Part shown: positions 1 to 6,309 of the stretch, one piece after another
Position numbering within the stretch: position 1 is the first letter of the stretch
Layout of the letters: every line of letters starts with the position of its first letter
Program-made: the position numbers and the translations under genes
Notes under the pieces: model-generated
What the model saw: only the letters and a program-made list of their open reading frames with translations
Told to the model about the DNA's origin: nothing
Database searches by the model: none
Source: a virus
IMG/VR virus record: IMGVR_UViG_3300020214_000142
Span: 1-22,374 of that record
Length of the DNA stretch: 22,374 nucleotides
Strand: one strand, 5' to 3'

Positions 1-465
1 TATGCAGAACATAGAAATTATAATTTATGCGATAAGGATGCAGGCAAAGAAGAAGCAAGGCAAGCTTTTAAGGATGGTGTTTGCTTGCCTCTATACCTTT
101 ATGATCATTCTGGGTTATGGTTAAGCACAAGCAATTCAACGTATCCATTTAATGATCGTTGGGATTCTGGTCAAGTCGGTTATATTTATACAACAAAAGA
201 ACATATCAAAAAGGAATACGGAGTAAAACGAATATCAAAACAACTAAAAGCCAAAGTTGAAAAAATCTTAAGTGCTGAAATAGAGAGATTTTCACATTAT
301 CTTAATGGAGAAGTCTACGGTTTTGTTCATTCAAAACTTGAAAAATGTGACCATGACCACACACATAAAGAAGAAATTGAATCGATTTGGGGATTTATTG
401 GTTTAGAGCCAGAAGAAATATTAAAACGACTAATACCAAAAACAGAAATCAAGGATTGGCACTAA
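1..465 (+). CDS. Conserved phage-type hypothetical protein (5' truncated)
   Basis: The frame is open from the first base, so the gene begins upstream of the window; 154 codons are visible. The segment LPLYLYDHSG, a later DSGQVGYIY and the KEYGVKRISK stretch resemble, from memory, a hypothetical protein widespread in tailed phages of many hosts. No catalytic function is established for that family to my knowledge. The C-terminal part is charged and helical, with a His/Asp/Cys patch (CDHDHTH) that could bind metal. A TTG at 85 could serve as a start, but the upstream residues (NLCDKDAGKEE) look like continuing protein, so I treat it as internal. The gene is read toward the 637 gene, which has its own promoter. 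Family recognition is from memory; function is unknown. Confidence 0.75.
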   Translation, partial: YAEHRNYNLCDKDAGKEEARQAFKDGVCLPLYLYDHSGLWLSTSNSTYPFNDRWDSGQVGYIYTTKEHIKKEYGVKRISKQLKAKVEKILSAEIERFSHYLNGEVYGFVHSKLEKCDHDHTHKEEIESIWGFIGLEPEEILKRLIPKTEIKDWH

Positions 466-513
466 AATGACTCTTTCAGCATTAAATTCAAAATGCCAAC
501 AGAATACAAGTAG

Positions 514-525
514 GGTTATATAAGA
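514..525 (+). promoter_or_regulatory. TATA-like element after the first gene, no ORF behind it
   Basis: TAGGGTTATATAAGA (511-525) lies about 45 bases after a stop codon. A near copy, TAGGGGTATATAAGA, lies at 1168-1182 after the next gene. Transcription from it would start near 540, where no convincing ORF exists. It may be a promoter for a short RNA or part of a termination or processing signal. Confidence 0.3.
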
Positions 526-550
526 ATTACTATTGAGTAGTGATTTGGTG

Positions 551-570
551 TTGTACACGCATTTGTACAC
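551..570 (+). repeat. Two direct TTGTACAC repeats, 12 bp apart
   Basis: TTGTACAC occurs at 551-558 and again at 563-570. The core TGTACA is palindromic. The pair sits upstream of the TATA box of the 637 gene, so an operator role is possible. This is a weak inference from spacing alone. Confidence 0.3.
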
Positions 571-603
571 TTGGCGCAAAAAAATTACTAAAAAATAAAA
601 AAA

Positions 604-611
604 ATTTATAT
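604..611 (+). promoter_or_regulatory. TATA box of the 637 gene
   Basis: TTTATATT starts 33 bases before the ATG at 637, as expected for an archaeal promoter giving a leaderless or nearly leaderless transcript. No ribosome-binding site is visible before the ATG. Confidence 0.6.
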
Positions 612-636
612 TATCTTTGATTGATATTAAATAGTT

Positions 637-1149
637 ATGAATGTGTTTGTTCTTGATACAAATCCAAAAACATGTGCTGAATACCACTGTGATAAACATG
701 TCGTAAAAATGATACTTGAATCTGCACAAATGATCTGTACTACACACCACATGTGTTACAATAAAAATTTATTTTATAAAATACCGTATAAGAAAACACA
801 TGAAAATCATCCATGTTCACGTTGGCTTAGAGATTCTTTAGCTAATTATCTATGGTTATTTGAATTGACCAAGCATCTAAACACTGAATATAAATTTAGA
901 TTTTCAAAAGACGTTGATCACAAATCATGGACAGCAGTGAAGGATTTGCCATTACCAAATATAAAGAATATAGGATTAACGGTGTGGGCTAGAGCCATGC
1001 CAGATGAGGTAAAGATGACCAACCTTAAAGGCGATGAATATTGTGTGGGGTTTGATGATGTTATTGAATCATACAGAAATTATTATTTAATAAAAAAACA
1101 ACATTTACTTACTTATACAAACAGACAAAAACCATTCTTTTTATTATAA
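637..1149 (+). CDS. Conserved phage-type hypothetical protein (CDKHVVKMILE family)
   Basis: This 170-residue protein has the N-terminal pattern NVFVLDTNPKTCAEYHCDKH followed by VVKMILESAQM, then THENHPCSRW and a Tyr-rich C-terminus (ESYRNYYLIKK). From memory the same arrangement occurs in hypothetical proteins of marine myoviruses and other tailed phages. The biochemical role of that family is not known to me. The conserved Asp, His, Lys and Glu in the first 30 residues and the HENHP motif suggest an enzyme, possibly acting on nucleic acid, but I see no catalytic signature that settles this. The start is supported by a TATA box 33 bases upstream. The gene stands alone between two short intergenic regions. 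Confidence 0.75.
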   Translation: MNVFVLDTNPKTCAEYHCDKHVVKMILESAQMICTTHHMCYNKNLFYKIPYKKTHENHPCSRWLRDSLANYLWLFELTKHLNTEYKFRFSKDVDHKSWTAVKDLPLPNIKNIGLTVWARAMPDEVKMTNLKGDEYCVGFDDVIESYRNYYLIKKQHLLTYTNRQKPFFLL

Positions 1150-1167
1150 TTCTTATTTCTTAAAATG

Positions 1168-1182
1168 TAGGGGTATATAAGA
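1168..1182 (+). promoter_or_regulatory. Second copy of the TAGGG-TATATAAGA element
   Basis: TAGGGGTATATAAGA lies 19 bases after the stop of the preceding gene and matches 511-525 at 14 of 15 positions. Both copies are followed shortly by GTGATT. The real promoter of the 1239 gene is further downstream, so this element is unexplained. Confidence 0.3.
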
Positions 1183-1200
1183 TTAGTGATTAACATCGAA

Positions 1201-1216
1201 AACGATAGATTTATAT
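1201..1216 (+). promoter_or_regulatory. Promoter of the 1239 operon (AACGATAGATTTATAT)
   Basis: This 16-mer holds a purine-rich upstream part (BRE-like) and the TATA sequence TTTATAT, which starts 29 bases before the ATG at 1239. An identical 16-mer occurs at 1736-1751 before the 1774 gene, and its last 13 bases recur on the minus strand at 14761-14773. It looks like the virus's preferred promoter core. Confidence 0.65.
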
Positions 1217-1238
1217 GGGGTGCAATGTATTATAGGGT

Positions 1239-1466
1239 ATGTCAAAACAACAAGAACAAAAAGCAAAACAGATTTTAAATAAAATAATGTGTGTTCAGAA
1301 AAACACTTGGTTAATACCATCATTATCTGAGGAAGGTAAATACCACACAGTTAACAAAACAAACGATAACTTTGAATGTGATTGTGTAGGATTTCAATTC
1401 TCACAGAATTGTTACCATATAATTGCCATCAAAATGATTATGGAAGGTATGGAAGTTAAGGCATGA
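1239..1466 (+). CDS. Small SWIM-type zinc-finger protein
   Basis: The 75-residue protein has C47-x-C49 in FECDCVGF and C58-x-H60 in NCYHIIAIK, the CxCx(n)CxH signature of the SWIM zinc-binding domain. SWIM domains usually bind DNA or protein partners within larger proteins; here the domain is almost the whole protein, with a Lys/Gln-rich N-terminal helix before it. It is the first gene of an operon leading into the MoxR-type ATPase and VWA genes. Its stop overlaps the next ATG as ATGA, so the two are likely translated together. The start is set by the TATA box 29 bases upstream. Role in the virus unknown; an adaptor or nucleic-acid binder is a reasonable guess. Confidence 0.75.
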   Translation: MSKQQEQKAKQILNKIMCVQKNTWLIPSLSEEGKYHTVNKTNDNFECDCVGFQFSQNCYHIIAIKMIMEGMEVKA

Positions 1467-1768
1467 CTTGTAAAAATATTCATAACTTTGATGAAGTCCC
1501 CTCAATAGTTCCTAATCTCTGCAAACATTGTTGGTACATAGAAGTTAATAAATTATTAAATAAAAATAAATTGGGTGAACTAGAGTGTGATTGTGGTTGT
1601 AATGGTGTTTGCCCAGAATGTGATAATGAACGATTTGTAGAATATGCTCGTGGAGATAGTTCACACATTGCTGGATGCTGTGTTTGTAATTCAAAGGGTG
1701 AATATTGTAATGATGATGATAACTATGATGACTATAACGATAGATTTATATTAAGAGGAAGTGTATAA
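1463..1768 (+). CDS. Cys-rich protein with acidic tail
   Basis: This 101-residue protein contains CKHC, then a dense ECDCGCNGVCPEC cluster and CCVC, ten or more cysteines suited to two or three zinc sites. It ends in an acidic, Asp/Asn/Tyr-rich stretch near residues 82-93. The middle cluster is faintly reminiscent of DnaJ-type or rubredoxin-like zinc knuckles, but I do not recognise a family. It overlaps the SWIM gene by ATGA. The DNA encoding its tail also contains the 16-mer promoter of the following gene (1736-1751). Possible roles are metal delivery or substrate binding for the ATPase/VWA pair downstream; this is inference from position. Confidence 0.7.
   Translation: MTCKNIHNFDEVPSIVPNLCKHCWYIEVNKLLNKNKLGELECDCGCNGVCPECDNERFVEYARGDSSHIAGCCVCNSKGEYCNDDDNYDDYNDRFILRGSV
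1736..1751 (+). promoter_or_regulatory. Promoter embedded in coding sequence, before the 1774 gene
   Basis: AACGATAGATTTATAT here is identical to 1201-1216 although it lies inside the coding region of the previous gene. TTTATAT starts 29 bases before the ATG at 1774. This suggests a second transcript start for the ATPase/VWA part of the operon. Confidence 0.6.
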
Positions 1769-1773
1769 GAGAT

Positions 1774-2037
1774 ATGATACTAACATGTGACCAATGCCAT
1801 AACTCAATCTCAGAAAAAGAAATTGGTGTTTCAATTAGATACCCAACCGATTCGGTGGTCTGTATAAATTGTGTATATAAAGATAATCCAGAAGAAATAA
1901 CATTATGTCAAAGATGTAATACTGAAATTAATGATGGATGTTGTTCAGCACATGATGGAGACTATTGTGATGATTGTTGTCAAGAGGTAAAAAAAGAGAA
2001 CATGATTTCGTGGTTTGAGGGTAGACAAGATGACTAG
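1774..2037 (+). CDS. Small zinc-binding protein with three Cys pairs
   Basis: The 87-residue protein opens with CDQCHNS, then CINC, CQRC, a CC pair and CDDCC, a pattern typical of treble-clef or double zinc-ribbon proteins. It lies 5 bases after the previous stop and overlaps the ATPase start by 8 bases. The embedded promoter at 1736-1751 would make it the first gene of a shorter transcript that includes the ATPase and VWA genes. I do not recognise a specific family. A metal-binding accessory role beside the chelatase-like pair is inferred only from co-location and cysteine content. Confidence 0.7.
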   Translation: MILTCDQCHNSISEKEIGVSIRYPTDSVVCINCVYKDNPEEITLCQRCNTEINDGCCSAHDGDYCDDCCQEVKKENMISWFEGRQDD

Positions 2038-2914
2038 AATAGTAGAAACCGCTGACATAAACTTTGAACAGTACAACCCAAACAATCTAAATGATTGGGG
2101 TGATTACATAGAAATAGGTGATGAGTTAAAATTATTAGAAATAAATATGAAAAATACCGATATACCATATTTAATTGAGGGTGATAAGGGACTAGGTAAA
2201 ACTTTGATGATTCACACTTTATGTCGAAAACTAAAGATACCTTTGATAGAATATTCATGTAGTTCTGAAACAAACAAGGGTGATTTGATTGGTAGAGTCC
2301 AGATAGATGATCAGGGGTCGTTTTTTGAACTTGGTATAATACCAACAGCTTTTGAGGTTGCCAATCATTATAAAACTGCTGTGCTTTACATGGATGAATT
2401 AAGTTCATTATCTCATTCCATGATGAAGTTGCTTAACAGACCATTTGATAAGAGAAAATCCATAAACGCAAATAATAAAATTTACAAGTTGAAACGGGAT
2501 TGTAAACTCTTTATAATTGGTACAATGAACCCGATTTCATACTCTGGAGTAAACGCTTTGACCGAAGATCTAAGAAGTAGAATGATAGGCATGGTGATGA
2601 GTTATCCAACAAGTAAAGAACTTGAGAAAATAATAGATTGGAGTGAAATTAATGCTGAGACCAAGGATTGCATACTAACACTAGCTCAAGAAACTCATGC
2701 ACTTAGAGTAAAGGGCGATGTAGACTATGTTTTATCTCCAAGAGATATAGATCAAATCTGTGTATACTTTAGAATGTTGAGTAAAGAATTTGAATTAGAC
2801 AAAGCCATAAAATTAACACTGCAACAAGTCGTAGTATCAAAGTATTCAGAAATAGAAGAGAGAGAACTAATAAAAGCGAGAATACATGAGATATTTGGTA
2901 TGAGTATAAAATGA
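2030..2914 (+). CDS. MoxR/CobS-like AAA+ ATPase
   Basis: Counting from the ATG at 2030 (294 residues), Walker A is GDKGLGKT at 51-58, Walker B is YMDE with D122-E123, sensor 1 is GTMNP and the arginine finger lies in DLRSRM. The C-terminal lid contains the SPRDIDQI helix seen in CobS/MoxR proteins. MoxR-family ATPases form hexamers that work with VWA proteins as chaperones or metal-chelatase motors; CobS does this in cobalt insertion. A TTG at 2015 would add five residues, but the ATG at 2030 gives the usual short overlap (8 bases) with the upstream gene and is preferred. The stop overlaps the next gene's ATG, so the ATPase and its VWA partner are translationally linked. Actual substrate unknown. 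Confidence 0.9.
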   Translation: MTRIVETADINFEQYNPNNLNDWGDYIEIGDELKLLEINMKNTDIPYLIEGDKGLGKTLMIHTLCRKLKIPLIEYSCSSETNKGDLIGRVQIDDQGSFFELGIIPTAFEVANHYKTAVLYMDELSSLSHSMMKLLNRPFDKRKSINANNKIYKLKRDCKLFIIGTMNPISYSGVNALTEDLRSRMIGMVMSYPTSKELEKIIDWSEINAETKDCILTLAQETHALRVKGDVDYVLSPRDIDQICVYFRMLSKEFELDKAIKLTLQQVVVSKYSEIEERELIKARIHEIFGMSIK

Positions 2915-4557
2915 GAGATAGGGAAATACTATCGGACTATGATTATTTTAGAAGTGTAGTTGACATTGTTGAACACGCAAAAAGAATAAGCGTCAAGCTT
3001 ACTTCATGGCGAGGGGATAATTATGTAAAACACATTGAAGCTGATAATTATGAATTGAATGTAGCTAATCCAGTTTGTAAGGGAATATCAAAGGCAGCAG
3101 CATTAGCGCATGAGTGTGGTCATCTTCTTGCAGAGTCCCCATTTACAGAAATGAGTTTAGTTCTTAAACGCTGGTCTTCCGTTGACAGAAAGTTTCAACT
3201 ATATTGGAAATGTTATAATATAATAGAAGATCAAAGAATAGAGTTTTTTGTACAAAACAAATGGAAAGTGAATAAAGAAAGATTTTATAAAACAAGAATT
3301 GCACTTGGTAAAAATCTTGTACCATTTGACGATGACCCATTATCAGAATTACTAGCAACACGATTTTTTAGATTTGACATGGTAAAGAATAAGAAAAGAT
3401 TAAAAACATATCAAGATTGTTTAAAACTAGTCGAAGGTACTGGTAGATGGGGTTCATTAAAGATTCTATTAATATTAAAACCAATACTCGATGAGTGGTT
3501 TATCAAACAGAAAGACTTTACACCACAAAAAACACCATTAACATTAAACCCATTCACCAAAAATGAGTACAATGAAGCAGACTTGAAGAAAATTGAAGAA
3601 ATTAAGGGAAAGTTCAATGATTTAATAGACTCTACCAAAAAAATAGATGAGAAATCACTTAACAAACTTTTAGAAGAAGATAGAGATGACTTTAAGAAAA
3701 ACATGAAGAGTTTGAATGAATCCATTCAGAATAATTCAATGGAACAACCAAAAATGAAAAAAAAATATAATTTAATTGATAGACAAACTAAAAATTATTT
3801 TGTAAATAAAAAAATGTCCAGTGAACTTGAAAGGTTCTTAAAAAAGATCAAAGAGAGAAAAACAATCTCACATAATGATTTTGGCTTAGAAGTTGATGTT
3901 GAGCAATATATTGAAAACAAGATTACAAATAAAGATAGAACCAAAGTAATGATAAGCGAGGCAGTTGACGATGGTATAGCCATAGTTTTATCAATAGATG
4001 CGTCTGGTTCAATGGAATCATATAACAACAATATGGCTAGGGCGAGAAACCTTGTTAGTACATTATTTGATGCTGTAAAAAATCAGCCCCAGATAAATGT
4101 TAGAGCAAACGTTTGGGCTTCAGATGATTACGGAAAAGTTGGAATCACTGAAATTAAAAATATTAAAGACTGTGAGAAAATAACATATCAAAATCCTTAT
4201 GGATTAACGCCAACTCATCTAGCATTAGAATACTCGGCAGAGCAGATAGAAAAAATGTCTGGTAGAAAAAAACTTGTGATTTTGATTACAGATGGGAAAC
4301 CAGAATACAGACTTAGAAAACATTTGTTATCAACCAATCAAATGATAACTATTTGTAAAAAGTCATTTACCAAAGCAAGATCCTCATGTCCAAACATAAC
4401 TTGCATATTACTTAATCCTAAAGACCTAAATGAACCGAAACGAGTCATGGAAGCCATATTTGGCAAGAGAAGATTTATGAATGTATCAGATATGGAACAG
4501 GCTTCAGAAAAAGTTATTAAACAGTTTAAGCAGATGGTAATTAGAAATTTAAAATGA
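2911..4557 (+). CDS. VWA protein, CobT/NorD-like, with HExxH motif
   Basis: The 548-residue protein has three parts. Residues 1-120 include HECGH (67-71) and NIIEDQRIE (103-111), a pairing seen in CobT- and NorD-type VWA proteins, where it looks like a metalloprotease fold. Residues 200-320 are charged and probably coiled-coil or linker. The C-terminal VWA domain has a full MIDAS site: D363-x-S-x-S in DASGS, T435 in TPTH and D461 in TDGKP, which would bind Mg2+. In this family the VWA protein is the partner of the MoxR/CobS ATPase immediately upstream, and the two genes overlap as ATGA. The next gene overlaps in the same way. Whether the HECGH motif is catalytic or only structural cannot be told from sequence. 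Confidence 0.9.
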   Translation: MRDREILSDYDYFRSVVDIVEHAKRISVKLTSWRGDNYVKHIEADNYELNVANPVCKGISKAAALAHECGHLLAESPFTEMSLVLKRWSSVDRKFQLYWKCYNIIEDQRIEFFVQNKWKVNKERFYKTRIALGKNLVPFDDDPLSELLATRFFRFDMVKNKKRLKTYQDCLKLVEGTGRWGSLKILLILKPILDEWFIKQKDFTPQKTPLTLNPFTKNEYNEADLKKIEEIKGKFNDLIDSTKKIDEKSLNKLLEEDRDDFKKNMKSLNESIQNNSMEQPKMKKKYNLIDRQTKNYFVNKKMSSELERFLKKIKERKTISHNDFGLEVDVEQYIENKITNKDRTKVMISEAVDDGIAIVLSIDASGSMESYNNNMARARNLVSTLFDAVKNQPQINVRANVWASDDYGKVGITEIKNIKDCEKITYQNPYGLTPTHLALEYSAEQIEKMSGRKKLVILITDGKPEYRLRKHLLSTNQMITICKKSFTKARSSCPNITCILLNPKDLNEPKRVMEAIFGKRRFMNVSDMEQASEKVIKQFKQMVIRNLK

Positions 4558-4823
4558 ATGAAAGAAATTCTGCAATAAGAAAAATAATGGAGATAGAAAA
4601 AAAAATATGGATACCAATATCGAGAACAACTAAAAGTCAATTAGAATTTAAAAACACAGATGAACTTAAAAAATATCTTAGATCTGTAGAATTAATATTA
4701 GAAAAAGATAACAATCACATAGAAGAGTATATTTCATGTGATAAATGTGGAAAATATCTAGCAAAAATAGAAATTAAAAGTGGTACAACCTGTTTTGAAT
4801 GTGAGGGAATAACATGGTTTTAA
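4554..4823 (+). CDS. Small zinc-ribbon protein downstream of VWA gene
   Basis: This 89-residue protein has a Lys-rich helical N-terminal half and a C-terminal single zinc ribbon, CDKCGKY (with CxxC) followed by CFEC about 20 residues later. Its ATG overlaps the VWA stop and its 3' end overlaps the next gene by 10 bases, so it belongs to the ATPase/VWA operon. No family recognised. It is the fourth metal-binding small protein in this operon, which is the main reason to suspect a shared metal-related task. Confidence 0.7.
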   Translation: MNERNSAIRKIMEIEKKIWIPISRTTKSQLEFKNTDELKKYLRSVELILEKDNNHIEEYISCDKCGKYLAKIEIKSGTTCFECEGITWF

Positions 4824-5059
4824 CTGATAGAGAAAAATATATAGTCCATAAATCAGTCATGGCGGTTTTAACAATGTTAAGTTCAAAAAACATAAAACAT
4901 GTAAAAATAAACAGGTATAGTGGATCTCTTTTACTGAATAAAATTACCAAAGAAAGATGCAGAAAACTTACAGATGAAGAAAAAGATGAGATAACAGATG
5001 AAATATCTTATGAAATGATGCTGAGTATTGGTGTTTATAAGGAACTAGATAACATTTAA
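4814..5059 (+). CDS. Small helical protein, last gene of the ATPase/VWA operon
   Basis: The 81-residue product is charged, with predicted helices around residues 5-25 and 50-75 (TDEEKDEITDEISYE) and a short strand-rich middle (VKINRYSGSLLL). No cysteine clusters, membrane segments or known motifs are visible. It overlaps the preceding zinc-ribbon gene by 10 bases, which supports co-translation. The TATA box for the next gene begins within its stop region, so the operon ends here. Function unknown. Confidence 0.6.
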   Translation: MVLTDREKYIVHKSVMAVLTMLSSKNIKHVKINRYSGSLLLNKITKERCRKLTDEEKDEITDEISYEMMLSIGVYKELDNI

Positions 5060-5062
5060 ATA
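5055..5062 (+). promoter_or_regulatory. TATA box of the 5086 gene
   Basis: TTTAAATA overlaps the stop of the previous gene and starts 31 bases before the ATG at 5086, consistent with a leaderless transcript. Confidence 0.55.
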
Positions 5063-5085
5063 CAACTCCGCTATTTCTATATTAT

Positions 5086-5298
5086 ATGTGTAAAGGAAAA
5101 TGTAGTTTTTTTTCTAAAAAATATAATGAGCGTTTTTACTATTGTCAAGGTTGTGCAAAAAGAATAGGTGAAAGTAATCTAATAAAAGAAAAAAATCATG
5201 GTAGACTTAGATGTTCATGCTGTAATGGTTTAGTAAGAACAAAATTTATGGTTTATAAAGAAGACCACTTAGTTAAATTTTTGAATTACAAAGAGTAA
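5086..5298 (+). CDS. Small double-Cys-pair zinc protein
   Basis: The 70-residue protein has CKGKC near the N-terminus, CQGC at about 23-26 and CSCC near residue 44, with many Lys and Arg residues. This suits a two-site zinc knuckle that could bind RNA or DNA. It has its own TATA box and is immediately followed by the promoter of the putative structured RNA at 5331. That neighbourhood makes an RNA-binding role conceivable, but nothing in the sequence proves it. No family recognised. Confidence 0.65.
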   Translation: MCKGKCSFFSKKYNERFYYCQGCAKRIGESNLIKEKNHGRLRCSCCNGLVRTKFMVYKEDHLVKFLNYKE

Positions 5299-5300
5299 GA

Positions 5301-5308
5301 TTTATATT
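5301..5308 (+). promoter_or_regulatory. TATA box of the putative structured RNA
   Basis: TTTATATT lies so that an archaeal start site 26-30 bases downstream falls at about 5328-5333, the exact 5' edge of the closing stem of the RNA described at 5331-5453. The upstream bases AAGA resemble the region before the TATA boxes of protein genes here. Confidence 0.55.
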
Positions 5309-5330
5309 ATAGGTATGATTATTAATAGTA

Positions 5331-5453
5331 GTGTGGAGCTTGACTGGCAAGAGAAATGACTCTGAAACTCGCACAACTGTTGAAAAGAGAGAAACTCACA
5401 GTTGCGAAACCCTATCGCAAGGGGTTCTGTGGGTATAAGAATCAAGCTACATA
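5331..5453 (+). ncRNA. Putative structured non-coding RNA (~123 nt)
   Basis: No credible ORF fills this region, yet it folds well. The ends 5332-5343 and 5442-5453 pair as a 12-position stem with one G-A mismatch (AGCTTGA with TCAAGCT at the inner part). Inside are three hairpins. A: AGAG 5350-5353 with CTCT 5360-5363. B: 5370-5380 with 5398-5406, nine pairs and a 2-nt bulge, extended by GAG 5387-5389 with CTC 5395-5397. C: 5408-5413 with 5421-5426. The single-stranded parts carry repeated GAAAC motifs. A TATA box ends about 23 bases before the stem, and a T-run follows in the hairpin element at 5463. I do not recognise the class: no tRNA, SRP, RNase P or C/D-box features fit. An H/ACA guide is unlikely because of the multi-way junction, although ACA does follow the closing helix. 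Confidence 0.5.
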
Positions 5454-5462
5454 ATATTAACG

Positions 5463-5509
5463 AGGCGTTTTTAACATGGGCTTTGGCTCATGCAAAACAA
5501 GCCACGCCT
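5463..5509. terminator. Hairpin element with AGGCGTTTTTAAC 13-mer, between convergent units
   Basis: AGGCGTTTTTAAC (5463-5475) is followed by a 7-bp hairpin (5475-5481 with 5486-5492, loop TTTG), flanked by TTTT/AAAA and by an outer AGGCG/CGCCT pairing (5463-5467 with 5505-5509). It lies between the + strand RNA and the 3' end of a - strand gene, so a two-way terminator is the simplest reading. The same 13-mer begins the element at 10831, also at a convergent junction. Confidence 0.45.
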
Positions 5510-5519
5510 ACCACACTTA

Positions 5520-5750
5520 TTAAATTAAACTTTCTTCAGCCCAAGCCATATTAAAGATAGCTCGTTCTTCCTGTTCGTCATCCATTTCTACATCTAAAAT
5601 ATTTAAAACGTGATGAATAAGTTCGTGTTGTATTGTTTTATAAATATCGTCTAATGATTCGTGATTGTTGAGATAAACAATAACTCTCTGTGTAGTAGGA
5701 AAATATGTACCCCTATCTTTACCCGCACATCTTAAATTTATTTCTGCCAC
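5520..5750 (-). CDS. Small HExxH metallopeptidase-like protein
   Basis: The 76-residue protein carries HELIHH with H42, E43 and H46 as a zinc-binding HExxH helix, followed about 15 residues later by a Glu-rich helix (DDEQEERAIFNM) that could give the third ligand. Short proteins of this layout are common in tailed phages and resemble the zincin core of ImmA/IrrE or SprT-type peptidases, though no substrate is known. The start codon is GTG at 5750. A TTTAAATAAT box at 5767-5776 can serve this gene and the divergent + strand gene at 5795. The protein could be a small protease or only a zinc-stabilised fold. Confidence 0.7.
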   Translation of the reverse strand: MAEINLRCAGKDRGTYFPTTQRVIVYLNNHESLDDIYKTIQHELIHHVLNILDVEMDDEQEERAIFNMAWAEESLI

Positions 5751-5766
5751 AAGACATCTAAAAACT

Positions 5767-5776
5767 TTTAAATAAT
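5767..5776. promoter_or_regulatory. Shared divergent TATA region
   Basis: TTTAAATAAT begins 28 bases before the TTG at 5795 on the + strand, and its opposite strand (ATTATTTAAA) ends 17 bases from the GTG at 5750. One AT-rich box may therefore drive both divergent genes. Confidence 0.45.
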
Positions 5777-5794
5777 AAAGATTATGATAAAATC

Positions 5795-6037
5795 TTGAGG
5801 TTTTTCGATTGGTATGAAAGACATATAACAGAAAGCATGATTGCTACAGCGGTGATACTTTACCTACAAATCCCTCACACTATAACCGCAGCCGATTGTT
5901 TTTTTAATTTAAAAATAGGAGTTTTTGGCTCAAATCCCGTGTTAGATTTCTTATTATATGGTATAGATTTATTAGAAACAGTACCTATTATTAGTGTTAC
6001 TCTTGCAATTATTTCAAAACTAAGGCATAAATTTTAA
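5795..6037 (+). CDS. Small membrane protein, two hydrophobic segments
   Basis: The 80-residue protein starts at TTG, 28 bases after the start of a TATA-like box. It has two hydrophobic stretches, roughly residues 14-32 and 45-72 (the second rich in Leu, Ile and Val), ending in a basic KLRHKF tail. This is consistent with one or two membrane passes. Size and topology would suit a holin-like or other small viral membrane protein, but there is no specific signature. The neighbours are short genes on alternating strands and give no further clue. Confidence 0.55.
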   Translation: MRFFDWYERHITESMIATAVILYLQIPHTITAADCFFNLKIGVFGSNPVLDFLLYGIDLLETVPIISVTLAIISKLRHKF

Positions 6038-6060
6038 TACAACCGTATATAAATGAAATT

Positions 6061-6309
6061 ATGGTAGAACAAATTGATGATTTGGAACCAAATTGGAAAA
6101 AAATAACAGCGTTAGCCGATAATTTAGATAAAGCTGTAGATGATGGCATATTAAAAAACGAAATGAGTTTTATTGAAATTGATATAGCGTTTATGATTGT
6201 AAAAGAAAAAATTAATGAGGAAAAAATTAGAATAATAAATCATATGTATAAAAACGAAAATGACAATGATACAGATAAAAAATCACCACCAGACGGATTT
6301 TATAGATAA
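6061..6309 (+). CDS. Small acidic helical protein
   Basis: This 82-residue product is mostly predicted helix (residues 8-65), acidic, with a disordered Asp/Asn/Lys tail ending in PPDGFYR. An AT-rich element (TTTTAATA, 6032-6039) begins about 29 bases before the ATG. Its last 44 bases overlap the start of a zinc-ribbon ORF in another frame at 6266. No family recognised. Confidence 0.55.
   Translation: MVEQIDDLEPNWKKITALADNLDKAVDDGILKNEMSFIEIDIAFMIVKEKINEEKIRIINHMYKNENDNDTDKKSPPDGFYR

Noticed and set aside
637-1149. T4 endonuclease V (DenV)-type DNA glycosylase
   Set aside because: I considered this for the conserved phage protein, but the DenV N-terminal active site and aromatic C-terminus are not seen.
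2030-4557. Cobalamin biosynthesis operon (cobS/cobT)
   Set aside because: The pair resembles CobS/CobT in architecture only. No other corrin pathway gene is present, and MoxR-VWA pairs have many other roles.
5315-5359. 14-codon ORF overlapping the structured RNA
   Set aside because: It starts before the predicted transcription start and has no supporting features.
5331-5453. tRNA, box C/D or H/ACA guide RNA
   Set aside because: No cloverleaf, anticodon arm or T-loop motif; C and D boxes are not in place; the multi-hairpin junction does not match a single H/ACA hairpin.
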